Notes: generated from the letters alone by a model not told the origin. Counted from the stretch's first letter, positions 11,491-23,596 are shown. The stretch is 64,000 bases of DNA from Berberis thunbergii (GCA_003290165.1 QNQO01005785.1:744001-808000), one strand, 5' to 3'. A program made the numbers and translations.

Positions 11491-11755
11491 TTACACTTTT
11501 ATCCTTTCTATAGATATTGTTTGTGGTTGTAATTTAAAGAGAATGGGTAAAAAGTGTAAAAACACCTAAAAAGGCTGGCTAGACTTACTCAATTTCAAGG
11601 AGTAAGTCTAGGCAATCAAGGCAACCGACCATTTTTTTGGCCAGGGTTGAGTCATTTTTTACCCATTCTCTTTAAAACACAACCACAAACATCAATATAA
11701 AAGAGGTAGAAGTGTAAAGAGGCTCAACCCTGGCAAAAAAAAAAATGGTTGGTAG
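11491..11755. repeat. Foldback: two overlapping inverted repeats
   Basis: The left arm 11491-11556 is the reverse complement of 11653-11718, sharing TTTAAAGAGAATGGGTAAAA and TTTGTGGTTGT. A second pair, 11627-11650 (CCGACCATTTTTTTGGCCAG) and about 11724-11755, overlaps it. This fits a foldback or MITE-like element or a duplicated inversion. No flanking duplication was found. Confidence 0.75.
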
Positions 11756-11968
11756 CCCTGGCTCTCTAGAATTGGGGAATTTCAAGATATGCGATGATGT
11801 GTTATTAGTAGCAAAACATAATTTCAGAGAAGATAATGAGCGTGTGCAAGCACGCTGGTTGAAAGCTAGTTATTATAATGCTAATATACTTCCAAAAGCT
11901 TGTTAGTGAGATTCACAGTTTCAAATTCTTGAACCATCTATTCAAACAAATTACGATAATGACTAAGA

Positions 11969-13184
11969 TAGGGTTGGCAGTGAGGTTGCCAATGGTAGCC
12001 TGGTTAGATGGTTAAGGCTGTGGTGGTTTAACCCCCACGTCTTGGGTTCTATACCCACCGACAGCATGCTTGCATTTAAAAAAAAAAGGGTTGGCAGTGA
12101 GGCGTATTTTCACGGAAAAATGAGGCGGATTGGGATGTAACTAAATGGGTTTTTGGATGGTTTCGGGGATCCAAAACAATATCCGTTGTATATTCAGGGC
12201 GGATACGTATTCGGTCATTCCACCCAATGGATATCCGTTTATCTCTTGTTATTACTAAAATACCCTTCAATACTTAAAAGTGTAAAAGACCCCAAATTCT
12301 CCATCGCCTCTCTTTCTTCCTTCTTCTTCTTCTCCTGGTTTGCTAATCTCTTCCCTGTAATGGCGTCTCACTGCTATTGCCTCCACAACTAGCAGCAGTG
12401 GAAGTACAACCACTATCAAACCTCTTGCCATTTGTTGCACCCTCCATCTCCATCTTCTTTTTCTTTACCTCATAACAACAACAACATAGATGTTCCTATT
12501 CTTCTTCAAACCCTCGCCACCTAAATCCTCGAATCTTCTTCTTTAAACCCTCACTATTCTCTCTACTACTCATCTTCACCTCAACCTCCTCCTCTCCATC
12601 TCTCTGCTTCAAAAGAACCACCACCCCTCCCAAACGGAGCTGCCAATCGTTGTCACTTAAATGGATTCAAAAGCCTTCCCATTAAGCTAGCTGCCAGAAA
12701 GAAAGGTGTGAAGACTGTAGGCTGCCAAAAAGATTCTTGATTTTTGCGGTAGTAAAGGGATAGAGGAGGAGGATCGAAAGGAGGTTGACAAGTGCAATTT
12801 TTAGATCTGAGATTGGTAGATCTTTACTTCTCTTTCGGGGCTTTATTTGTAAGATCATCATGTTTTGCCCTAGATTTGTTCGCTAGGTTCATCAGATCTA
12901 ACATCTTCATCTCTAATTTGTACCTAGCTTAAAAAAAGTTTGATTCAATTTGTTAATTTCTTCTGAAGTGATTGCTTGTTACTAATGATTTACTGATATT
13001 GTATTGATGTTGAAAAGAAGACATTTTTTTTAAAGGATATTCGAGCGGGGTGGATATCCGTCAATCCGTCCAGATCGAGGACGGTTTTTATAATTTTGTA
13101 AAAACGAATATTCGAGGCGAATTTGGGGATCTGTGATCTCCAGCGGGGATGGATTTGTCCAAATCCACCCCATTGCCATCCTTA
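11969..13184. mobile_element. Non-autonomous hAT-like DNA transposon, carrying a SINE in its left tip
   Basis: The left end reads TAGGGTTGGCAGTGAGGCG. The reverse complement of the right end reads TAAGGATGGCAATGGGGTGG. The two are imperfect terminal inverted repeats of the common hAT form TA(G/A)GG-TGGCA. Flanks are TGACTAAGA (11960-11968) and TGACTAGA (13185-13192), an imperfect duplication of about 8 bp as expected for hAT. No transposase is seen. Internal GGATATCCG motifs occur near both ends. Confidence 0.6.
11986..12087 (+). mobile_element. SINE, tRNA-type head and poly(A) tail, 15-bp TSD
   Basis: A 102-bp body between perfect 15-bp direct repeats GGGTTGGCAGTGAGG (11971-11985 and 12088-12102). 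A box-A-like segment TAGCCTGGTTAGATGG and a box-B-like segment GGTTCTATACCC give an RNA polymerase III-type promoter, and it ends in about ten A residues. Confidence 0.82.
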
Positions 13185-13453
13185 TGACTAGACTGCATGC
13201 ACAGTTGCAAACCCAAGATTGTAGTCAAGGAGGGACGAAATGGTAAGGAATAGTTGGTCAATAAGAGGAGTTATTGGGGCGAAGCTAGAAAATTTTCTAC
13301 TAAGAACCAAGGATTGTGATTTCGTGAAATATTTTTTTTTGTTGAAGTCTCGAAATTTAAAGTGCCTAAAAAGAAAATTATGTTATTTTGAAATATTTTT
13401 CGTATTTTTCTGTAAATTTTGACATTTTTGTATAAAATCCATAAGTTATGAAC
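13185..13453. other. Intergenic, nothing recognised
   Basis: Short frames only; no domain seen. Confidence 0.4.
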
Positions 13454-13525
13454 CAGATTACATTTTTTCAATCAAAATATTTCGTCATTCAGATTACATT
13501 TTTTCAATCAAAATATTTCGTCATT
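13454..13525. repeat. 36-bp perfect tandem duplication
   Basis: The unit beginning CAGATTACATTTTTTCAATC occurs at 13454 and again at 13490 with no visible change. Confidence 0.92.
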
Positions 13526-13817
13526 TTTTGTAGATTTCCATATTTTCGTATAAAGCCAGAAAATTATGAAGCAAATTACATGTATAGGAATTACTTAAGT
13601 ATGTAACTATGTATGCTTCATTTTATGTATTTATTATGTTAATTTACATATATTTTACTTGTCCACATTTATATATGTTTAAGATACACTTGAATTATTA
13701 TTATTATTTTTCTTTTCTAAATAGAACTAAATATTTCTTAAAATCAGGAGGCCAAAATTACTTCAAAAAATGAAATCATAATCTTTGCTCTAGACTGATA
13801 ATTTGACAACAAATTCT

Positions 13818-13997
13818 TACTAACATCTACAAGTAAACACTAAAATAAAAAAATAAAATTCTTATTGTATTCTTCGTGAACTTAATCTAGTAACGTGCAT
13901 TTATTTTTACTAACATCTACAAGTAAACACTAAAATAAAAAAAAAAATTCTTATTGTATTCTTCATGAATTTAATCTAGTACTGTGCATTTATCTTT
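13818..13997. repeat. 90-bp tandem duplication
   Basis: The unit beginning TACTAACATCTACAAGTAAA occurs at 13818 and 13908. The copies differ by a few substitutions and A-run length. Confidence 0.92.
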
Positions 13998-15228
13998 ACA
14001 ACTGTAAAAAGTACATTGTATATATCAAACTAAATCAGGTATAATATTTTAATCCAAATTGTGATGAAGTCGTCGACAATTTATAAAATGCAAACAAGCC
14101 TAATAACTAGAATACAAGATTAATATTACAAAATAATTAAGATAAATATGTAAGTTTAATTTGGAAAAATTTTAAATGTGCGAACACAATAAGATCATAG
14201 TCAAGTTTATAGAAAAATTGTGGGTAGGGGGTGGGTTACGAGCCAATCTAACCCCCAAATTTTATATGAGTTGAATATTGATATATATTTTCATTGAGTT
14301 ATATAGTTTGTTATCTTAGATTTTAATTATAGATGTTTTTATGGGTTTTATTTTACGGAAAATGACTTTTAAGACCTAATTTTTTATTTATTTATAAAAT
14401 ATACCATTTAGATACCGTCGTTGGTGTAATGGCTAATTTGTGTCTACTTTTATGACTAACAATGACTCTTTTATTAACTCAGGTTAACCCATGATGTCAG
14501 AAGACATCTTTCCCCATCTAAACAAATAGAAAAACCTACTTTTATGACCAACAAAAACTTTTTTAATTATTAATTATTCTAATTATGACCAACCAATTGT
14601 TAGTTGGGTTAGGCTATATAAGTCGATGATTTCTTGCTTATTATTTCTACAATCCCTTTTTAGAACATATCTAATGGAACCATAAGTATCACATTGTTTT
14701 TATTATTTATTTATTTATTATTATTATTGTTGTTGTTGTTGTTGCCCACTATAGCTCAATGCAATGATCAATTATAGTTTTTTTGTTGTTTTTGGTAGTA
14801 TCTTCAACTTCAACTGTCACTTATTGAAAAACGATTTTGGCAGTTTTGCTGTATCCTTGTTGATAGATAGCTCAATCCCTTATCTGTTTCACAAACATTA
14901 ATCTTTGTAAGAAACCAAAAACTTGAATTTTATTCATGTAGACTAAGTTTCATGATTTTTTTACAGTTCAAGTTTTGGGGCTATTAACTATCTGAGTTAA
15001 GAGGTGACACTGTGATTTTTTGCAGCTGAAATCATGCCACAAAAAAAGAGTAACAATAATAAATAAAACAAGTTTGTGGTATTTCTGGCTCCATTAGATG
15101 TGTTTTTTGTAAATTGACGGAAATTTTCAACTTATATAGCCTAGTCCGAACACATCCAATGATTATTCAAGTCATGCAGTTTGCATCGTTGAATAATAAA
15201 TTGATGACTCTGTATTTTAAAAAATTTG

Positions 15229-15310
15229 ACAGTTTGAATTTTGAGGCTATTAATGAGCGAGTTAAGAGGTAAAGACCATTATCTACTTAGAACTGAAATC
15301 ATGCTCCTGG
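15229..15310. repeat. Second copy of an internal MULE segment
   Basis: Similar to 14966-15045; both share GGCTATTAA, GAGTTAAGAGGT and CTGAAATCATGC. It indicates an internal duplication with a spacing of about 265 bp. Confidence 0.7.
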
Positions 15311-15317
15311 ATACACG

Positions 15318-15318
<1 letters not shown>

Positions 15319-15374
<56 letters not shown>
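15319..15374. repeat. (AAT)n microsatellite
   Basis: About 18 uninterrupted AAT units adjoining the left end of the inner foldback element. Confidence 0.95.
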
Positions 15375-15376
<2 letters not shown>

Positions 15377-15381
15377 TAGTA

Positions 15382-15494
15382 GTGATTCAATGAGGTTAAC
15401 CTCACGAACACTCGGTGAGGGTACACCTTCCAACTGTTAGATTAAGTAGATCCAGATGACTTGATAAACCAAAAAAAAAAAAAATTCAATTTCC

Positions 15495-15531
<37 letters not shown>

Positions 15532-16211
15532 ATTGCTGGAACAAACTCCTCAAATATAGAAACTCCATTACTCTATTTTTCCTTTTTTTTAATCACAAAA
15601 ATGGGTTCAATGAAGTAACGAAATACAAAATAAAATAATGTAATTTTGACAATTTATTGTTTATAATCTTCAGCAACCATCCCGTTATCCCTCTTGGTGT
15701 AAGGGTATGAACAAGCTCCTTGAAGGACATCCATGCCCATATCTTCTGGACATCTTCAATGACTATCAAAACTACAATTCTAAAAAACACTTAAATTTTT
15801 GTGTTCCTAACTTTGGTAGTTGATAGCATGTTTGCATTTTCTTCAAATCATATCCAAAATCTACAAATCTTATATTCAATTATCTCCAAGAAAATCTTAA
15901 AATTCAATGATCAAATATTTTTCACAAAATCTATTAAAATTGGGTAAAAACCAAATATATTATTATTAATAAGATTTGTTTGAGGAAGAAAGAAACGCTG
16001 GGAGACCATTTAAGTTTTTGATAAATAAAAGGAAGAAGAAGAAGGAAAACAGTTTTGCTAAACACGTTAAACTAAAGAGTTTGTGTCATTCTAGGAAGCT
16101 AAATTTTTTCATGTTTTTATATGATTATCAGTTGCATCTAGATTTATTTAATCCGACGGTTGGAAGATGTGCCCTCACTGAGTGTTCGTGAGGTTAACCT
16201 CATTGAATCAC
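15382..16211. mobile_element. Foldback element nested in the MULE
   Basis: An 830-bp segment whose first 60-70 bp (starting GTGATTCAATGAGGTTAACC) are the reverse complement of its last 60-70 bp. Matches include CTCACGAACACTC and TTCCAAC. It sits between trinucleotide microsatellites and has no coding capacity. No convincing target duplication is visible, because both flanks are simple repeats. Confidence 0.72.
15495..15530. repeat. (AT)n microsatellite
   Basis: Alternating AT run inside the inner foldback element. Confidence 0.9.
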
Positions 16212-16217
16212 CACTCA

Positions 16218-16236
16218 TAATAATAATAATAACAAT

Positions 16237-16297
<61 letters not shown>

Positions 16298-16384
16298 TTA
16301 ATAATAGTAATAGTAATAATAATTAAATAAATAATAAATAATAAATAATAAATAATAAATAATAAATAATAAATAATAATAACA
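16218..16384. repeat. (AAT)n/(AAC)n/(AAAT)n compound microsatellite
   Basis: Runs of AAT, then about 22 AAC units, then AATAAAT-type units. It mirrors the TTATT and GTT runs in the left MULE arm at 14700-14745, so these repeats lie within the TIRs. Confidence 0.93.
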
Positions 16385-16768
16385 ATGTGATACTTCTGGC
16401 TTCATTAAATACGTTCTAGAGAGATTGTAAAAATAAAAGGCTAGAAATCATCAACTTATATAGCTTAACTCAACCAAGAATTGGTTGGTCATACTAAATA
16501 ATTAACAAAAGAATCCTTGTTGGTCATAAAAGTATAAAAATATGTTTTCTTTTTGTCTTATAATTAGCAAATAATTAGAGTTAATAAAAGTTGTAACAAA
16601 AGAATCTCATACTAAATAATTAGCAAATATGTCTTATAATTTTATGAGTTAACCAGAGTTAATAAAAGAATCTTTGTTTATAATAAAAGTATAAAATTAA
16701 GCACAAATTAGCCATTACATTAACTTTATGAAAAAGTAGGCCTTAAAAGTCATTTTCGATTTATTTTA

Positions 16769-17521
16769 TGACATTGATTTTTGATTGGGTTTCATACTAC
16801 TTGTGAACAAACAAGTCTTTGTTAAACTACATTTTTTTTGTTTTTATTATATTCATATAATTGCATAAAATTGTCTTATGAAAAACAAAATTTAGGGATG
16901 GTAACAATCAGAAAGAATAATGATTTTTCTCTTATATGTTAAAAAATAAAATTCAAGGATGGTAACAATCGGGGAGAATAAAAAAATCTCTATATATGTT
17001 AAAAAAATTTATAAATAAAGTTTCAAAGTCCAATCGTTGTACCAAAGAGTTTATAGGTCCTTTACAGAATGAAGTTTTATAATATCGTTTTTTATTACGT
17101 TTATATTAAAAAAAATTAAATGCTAGGTATATGCTAAATTTTTTTGAAAATTGGGGGGGGGGGGGGGGGGGGGGGGACAGATGCCCCTTCCATAGGCCTG
17201 CCACTGTGCATGCATAGTTATGTTGTAAATGGTATTAAGAAAACCCAATATGACACGATGATAGAAAACTCATTACTTTGAAATAAGTTGTGGTGAAGGG
17301 TTTACCCTGAATAATAGGCACATCAAAAATTGCAATTGGTTTCTACCCACAAAATCTCCTACAAAGGCTGAGGATTTCCCTCTGACCTGCTCCAAGAACT
17401 TAGATGGGTCGAAAACGGGTTGCTCATAATCATCCGATTTCCATCTGCATTTCATGAAGTCAGTGTTCATGAATATCCCAACAAGTCGCGTTTGTATATA
17501 TGGTGCTTTAGGATTAGGAAC
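16769..17521. other. Intergenic, with a 24-G homopolymer
   Basis: No coding signal. A run of 24 G occupies 17153-17176, followed by GCCCCTTCCATAGGCCTGCC. A short ORF at 17273-17470 (minus) has no recognisable domain. Confidence 0.5.
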
Positions 17522-18153
17522 TGTAACACCCTATGTGGGCAGACTCTGAGGATGGCAGGCTACCTTGTGTGATGGGCTCTGAGGCTGACAACTCCATGTG
17601 TGTGCGGACTCAGAGGCTGACAAACAACTAGGGGATTATAGTCCCACATCGCCTGGGTGAGGGAAGGATATGTGCTATATATGTACGAGTTTGGATTTAC
17701 ATGACACAACGTTTTAAAGCCGAGTGGGTAGTTAAGTTGGGCCCAGAGTGGACAATATGGTATCATGTGGATTGAGTCGTGATAGAATGGTATCAAAGCC
17801 GAACCCAGCCGAAAGTATGCCAACGAGGACGTTGGGCCCTAAGGGGGTGGATTTTAACACCTTATGTGGGCAGACTCTGAGGCTGATAGACTACCTTGTG
17901 TGGGCGGGCTTTAAGGCTGGCAGCTCCATGTGTGGGCAGGCTCAAAAGGCTGGTAGGCTACCTTGTGTGGGCGAGCTCATAGGCTGACAAGCTACTAAGG
18001 GGTTATAATCCCACAATGCTTGGGTGAGGGAAGGATATGTGCTATATATGTACGAGTTTGAATCCACATGACACAACATGTTTTAAAGCCGTGCGGGTAG
18101 TTAGGTTGGGCCCAAAGTGAGCAATATTGTATCACGTGGATCGAGTTGTGACA
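17522..18153 (+). mobile_element. TRIM (terminal-repeat retrotransposon in miniature)
   Basis: A 632-bp element with two direct terminal repeats, 17522-17784 and 17853-18153, starting T(G/T)TAACACC and ending GTGA(T/C)A. Between them lie a PBS-like TGGTATCAAAGC (17788-17799; the methionine-tRNA type is TGGTATCAGAGC), a 41-bp core and a polypurine tract AAGGGGGTGGA (17841-17851). The flanks are GGAAC and AGAAC, a 5-bp TSD with one mismatch. Its inner repeats (GTGTGGGC, GGCTGACA) differ in copy number between the LTRs. It encodes nothing and would need enzymes from another element. Confidence 0.85.
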
Positions 18154-19741
18154 AGAACCTACTCCCCCTTAGAAATATCACACTTCATACCTCCTCCTTT
18201 ATGTTTTGAATCATTGTTTAGAAAAGACGATGATTGTTAAAAACTTGTAAAAAATGAAGGATGACATAGTCAAGGATAATTTAGAGGAATAATGACCAAA
18301 ACTATTGATATCAAGATAACTAAAACAACTATTTTAGATATGTTTTGTAGGATACTAGCATATTATCCATGCCGTTGGCATTCCACATATGTTTATTTAT
18401 TTATACTGTTAATTATCATACACTGGACACCCACATCACCATCCCTACCATTGCTCTCAATCAGTTCCATAAAAATCATATTTTAGAATACTAAGTTTTT
18501 TAGAGTCAAACTCGGTTAAAATTAAAATCGATTGAATGTTCAAAGTTTTTGTTTGAATGTTCAATAAAATGTTTGTCTGTATCTTTGAAAAATATTATAC
18601 TTAGGCATGAAAATCTTAAAAATATTTACATGTTTTAAAAATAAAATATGTTTTGAAATTTTAAGTTTTTGTATTGATAATTGATTTTGTTCAAAAGATC
18701 TTCAAAATTGCATTTCAATAATACCAAGTTTCTCAAAATCCGACAACTAAGTAAATAGTTATGATAGTTTTCATTTTGAAAAAAAGAAAAGAAAATACAA
18801 TACTTTCTCTCTCCGCCATATGTATATTCCACTAACTTTTTCACAATTTTTTCATTTTCTTTGCACTTCTACATGTTTTATATTTACAAACATGTCATTT
18901 ATAGGAGAATGAATCTCAACTCTCAACATCTTCCCAACTTTCAATCCTACAATCTTTTATCTCCAATTCTCATTTGATGTTTGTCCTAGTCAGCAATGAA
19001 TAGTAAAACACCTATGTGAATTGTAAATAGATGGTTCTTCCTAAATCGACGATCAATGGGTTGAAACTTCATCCTTTAAAGAAGGGAGAAGAAAAGAAAA
19101 AAAAAAATTGACTATTCAAGAATGCATGAAGAAGAAGAATGTGGTGGTTAGTAGGTTTTATAAGATCTTAGTTTGATATAAAACATAATGCCAAATTCAT
19201 CTTTATTACAAAGATTTAAAGACCACATCAACCAATCCCTTGGAGAGTGTCTAATAATAATTATTTTCGGTGTTAGATTTTTAGACTGTCTACTAATTAA
19301 AGCACAATTAAGGGCAAACGCATTCGTATAAGATGTGAACGAAGAAGGTTATCGATGTGATTTTATTAGGAAAACCCCTTACATCAAACTTTGAATAATG
19401 GTTATAGCTTTGAAGTTTGAAATTTGAAGTTTGAAATGACTAAGGGGTTTATCAAACTTGCCCAAGACTAGTTTAATTTGTGATAACTAATGAGGGGTCC
19501 ATATTGAATGATTTGTCTTCTTCTTCAACCACACCTAGTGAGGTAGTTACTTACATTCCCAAATTTTTTTTTTTACTACTTTTGCATCCCATTATGTTTT
19601 TTTTTTATCATACCATTACTTCCATATATTTTAATTAAAATCCACACAATATTCACTATTACACAAATTTTGTTATTTGCCTTCTTACTATGTTGTCGAG
19701 GTTTCGGTGGTGGTTTCTCCTGAAAAGCCACCACAAGGAAA
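18154..19741. other. Intergenic, nothing recognised
   Basis: AT-rich DNA to the left of LINE-0. No domain, repeat boundary or RNA gene was recognised. The exact 5' end of LINE-0 was not found. Confidence 0.4.
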
Positions 19742-22276
19742 ATGATTTATTCTCAGAATTGTAGAGTGTTGGGCTCCTCTTTTGCAATTCATTCAATAGG
19801 GACCCTTATTAAGGAATACAATCCTAATGCGATATTATAAAGGGAAACCAAATCACCAGAACGTGTTTAACTTTGTTAAAAGTAGTATTGGTTTTGATCA
19901 TAGTCATGTAGTTGAACTAGTGGGTAACTCTGGGGGATTAGCTTTGTTGTGGAAAAAAGATGTTAACATTAATATTGTTGCTTCTTTTCAAGATGTCATC
20001 CATGCATCTCTTATAGACTATCATGCTTCTATTCCTTGGGTCTGCATTCTTTGTGTACTGTAATCCCAATCCCCGGCTCAAGAATGGTTTTTGGGATTCT
20101 CTAGAATGTTTGGGCTTTCTTGTCTTATCTCCTGGGCTAATCTTGCGAGATTTTAATGCTATAATCTATTCTAATGAGAAACTAGGAGGAAGGCACATCA
20201 ATAAAAAATAATAATCATAAGAACTTCAAAACCTTATTGACACCCTTGGCCTTATTGACCTTCCTTCCAAGGGAATTAAATTCACTTGGACCAATAAATT
20301 CACTTAGAGAAAGAATCAACAGGGCTTTGTCTTACAGTGTTTGGAACCAACTGTTTCCCACAACAAACCAATCATCTATTTTTGCTCATTGTTTGGAACA
20401 TGGAGCTACTACCCTCGATCTCTACAACAACATCCACAAGGACAATAAGTTTTTCAGATTTCTCGAGATGTGGTCCAAAGATCCGACGTGCCAAAACCTA
20501 ATTGATCACACGTGGAATAACACCTCTGAACCATATCCTCAACTTGCCCCTACTTTTGGACTCCTTAATAAACTCCATAAGCTAATGCATAATTTGTCCC
20601 TATGGAATAATGAACATTTTGGTAACATCTTCCATCTCATGAAGGGTGTCATAACTTGCAGGATACCATCCATTTAGTAAACCTCAATAATTTCCTTGAA
20701 GAGCTCCTGATTCGGGAGGAATATTATTGGAAACAACATTCTCGAAACAACTTGGTTGCTTTTGGTGATAAGAATAACAAGTTCTTCCATAACTCCACCA
20801 TTCTGAAGGATAAAAAATTTTCATTTCCAAACTGAAAAACAAAAAAGGTCAATGAGTATTTGACATAGATGATATGACAACCCTCATCAAAGATTATTTT
20901 CAAGACATCTTCACCTCTTCTGAACTAGAGTCAAACTCTGAAAATTTTCAACTCTTTCAACCTTGCATTGGTAATGAAGAGAACAATTCTCTTACTACTA
21001 CTCTGGGGGAGGAGGAGATTTGGAACACTCTCAAATCGTTTGGGAACTTTAAAACACCAAGTTCGGATGGTTTCCAATTGGTCGTTTTTCTTTAGAAAGT
21101 ACTGGAACATAGTCAAAGATGATGTTATCAATACTGTCCAACACTTCTTTATTAATAAACATATTCCTTCAGTTTGAAATTTTACATATATTGCCCTAAT
21201 CCCCAAATGCCCCAACCCTACGCAAGTCTCACAATTCAGACTCATTAGCCTTTGCAACATATGCTATAAAATCTTCTCTAAAATTTTAGCCAATCGGCTA
21301 AAAAGCCCTTCTCCCTATATTCATATCTCCCTTTCAAAAGGCTTTTATCACAGGTTGCTTGATTTGGGATAACACAAGGGTGGTTCAGGAAGTGATCCAC
21401 CAATTTAAAAAAATATAAAAGGCGAAAACATGGCTAAATCAGTATCAAAATGGTCATGGCCAAGGCTTACGATAGGGTTGAATGAGATTTTCTCATAGAA
21501 AATTTCTCTACCTTGGATTTCTCTAGTTAATGGTGTAGTCTCCTTCATTGCTGTTTGTCGCCAGTGGCTTACAATGTCCTCATTAATGGAAAACCTGATG
21601 CTTTTATCAAACCCAGTAGAGGTATTAAACAAGGGGACCCTCTTTTCCCTTTCCTATTCATTGTCTTAGCCGAGACACTTTTCAGAATGCTAATGAAAGC
21701 TCAGGCAAAGAGGGAGATTAGTGGCTTTAAAGCTAGGAGATCCTCCCCAGAAATCAATCATCTTATGTTTGCTAATGACCTCTTCGTTTTTCCAAAGCAT
21801 CTCTTGATAATGCCACCTAGTGAAGAATATTCTTAAGGATTATTGTGCTGTGTCTGGTTAATTGATTAATTTTGATAAATCCTCTGTCTTCTTTACCCCC
21901 AATGTCCACCATAGACACCAACACATGATTCTGAGGGTCATGGGTATGAGAATTATTATAAAAAAATAAAAATATCTGGGTCTTCCCCTAATTCTCTATA
22001 AAAATAAAATCCAAGACTTCACCTACTTGATTGATAGAGTAAAAAATACCTTGCTGGCTGGAAATGCAAACTCTTGTCTCAAGCTGGTGGAACAACTCTT
22101 ATTAAATCGGTAGCTTCTTCCATTGCCATCTATCCTATGCAATCTTTTTTACTCCCAACTTCTATCTTGAAGAAATTGGATTCTTTAAATAGGTCATTTC
22201 GGTAGAGTGGCGCCAAAAACAATAAAAGGCCATTTTTTTTGCAAAATGGGATTTAGTGTCTACTCTTAAAAATAGT

Positions 22277-22302
22277 GGGGGGGGGGGGGGGGGGGGGGGG
22301 GG
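22277..22302. repeat. 26-G homopolymer inside LINE-0
   Basis: An uninterrupted run of 26 G between RT and zf-RVT remnants. It could be a true slippage product or a sequencing or assembly artefact. Confidence 0.9.
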
Positions 22303-23596
22303 TTTAGTATTCAGCTTTCTAAACCAAAAATCTTGCTCTGCTGTCCAAGATAGTGGTTAGAATTTTAGAGCGACCTAATGACCTTTGGCCAACACTCCTC
22401 AAGTCTATTTACTTCAAAGACAACAACATTTTCCAAGTCCGTTTCACCAAATCGGGGTCATCTTTTCTTTGGAGGAGTCTGCGAAAGACTCTTAGTATTC
22501 TCACTAAAGGTTTATTGTGGACGGTTGTCAATGGGAAATCTTTCAGTATATGAGAAAACCCGTGGTTATTTGATTTTGTCCCTCGTAAAGAGTTTGTGTC
22601 TTCGACTACCTTAGCTTTGTTTGATTCGGTGACAGACCTGATTATTTAAGAAGAGGGAGGATAATAGGAGCAACCTACTATAGAACTTTCCCTCCCCAAC
22701 AAGTAGCTAGGGCCATCCTCGACACCCCCATTAGACATTCAGAGGAACATGATGTGCTTATTAGGAAGCATGAGACCAAAGATACCTTCATTGTGAAATC
22801 CGCCCATATATCTTTCAGGAGTGAGGTAGTGGTTTTGAATAATGCCTCTTCATCCAGAGGTGATGATAGGAGATTGCTACAAGGTATTTGGAATCTCGGT
22901 TTCTTCATCAAGTTCAACTTTTTCTTTGAAAAATATAAATGACTTCCTGTGGGAGAGATCCTTAAACAACATCATATAGCAATGGGCAATGTATGACCAC
23001 TTTGCAATGCAGAAAATGAAAAGTTGGGCATTTTTTTTTATATTTTTTTTCCAGTGTCCTCTTGCTATTAAAATATGGAGTATTTCTAACATTTCGGTTA
23101 GATAAGATAGAGTGGATTTCTCTCATGAGAAGGATTTTCTGGAGTTTTTATGGTATTTGCACAACAACGGGTATGAAAGGGAACAAAACATTGTTAGAGT
23201 AGCTGTTGTCCTTGATCACATTTGGCAGGCTAGAAACTGTTTGGTTTTTTAACACGAACAATTAAGAGTCTAGGTGATAGCAAAATTGGCAAATAGTTCG
23301 GTTAAGTTCTGGCAAGCTTCAAATAACATGGAATAACAACAATATGATAGTACTGTTTTACAAACCCCAAGAAGACACACATGCGAATAATATGCTATTT
23401 CGAAGATATTTGAGCAGGCAAAAATAATGGCAGATTATGAATTTATTATGTTGGTCACTGATGCTCTTTCCATATAATAGGAGTGATGCAGATGGTAAAT
23501 AATAAGAATAAATAAAGGATGGTGTAGGAAAGACATGACAACAAGTTTTGAAGCTGAACTGGAAGCGGTCAAACTAGCAAGTGATTAGGCAATGAC

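Larger units (their letters stand above)
14356..16759. mobile_element. MULE-like DNA transposon with long TIRs and 9-bp TSD
   Basis: A 2.4-kb element flanked by the exact 9-bp duplication TTTATTTTA (14347-14355 and 16760-16768). The ends are CGGAAAATGACTTTTAAG on the left and, as reverse complement, TCGAAAATGACTTTTAAG on the right. The inverted similarity continues for roughly 350 bp on each side, for example GACCAACCAATT, GCTATATAAGT(C/T)GATGATTTC and AAGTATCACATTGTT. Long TIRs plus a 9-bp TSD are the Mutator-like hallmark. No transposase is visible, so it is non-autonomous. An extra diverged copy of the right-arm sequence lies at about 15050-15170. Confidence 0.82.

Noticed and set aside
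12001..12060. tRNA gene
   Set aside because: Box A and B resemblance comes from a SINE with TSD and poly(A); no cloverleaf can be drawn.
13260..17210. One large element from the GGGGCGAAGCTAG motif to the poly(G) tract
   Set aside because: The similarity to common plant repeat ends is weak and no inverted or direct repeat links the two ends; the MULE-like element inside explains the structure.
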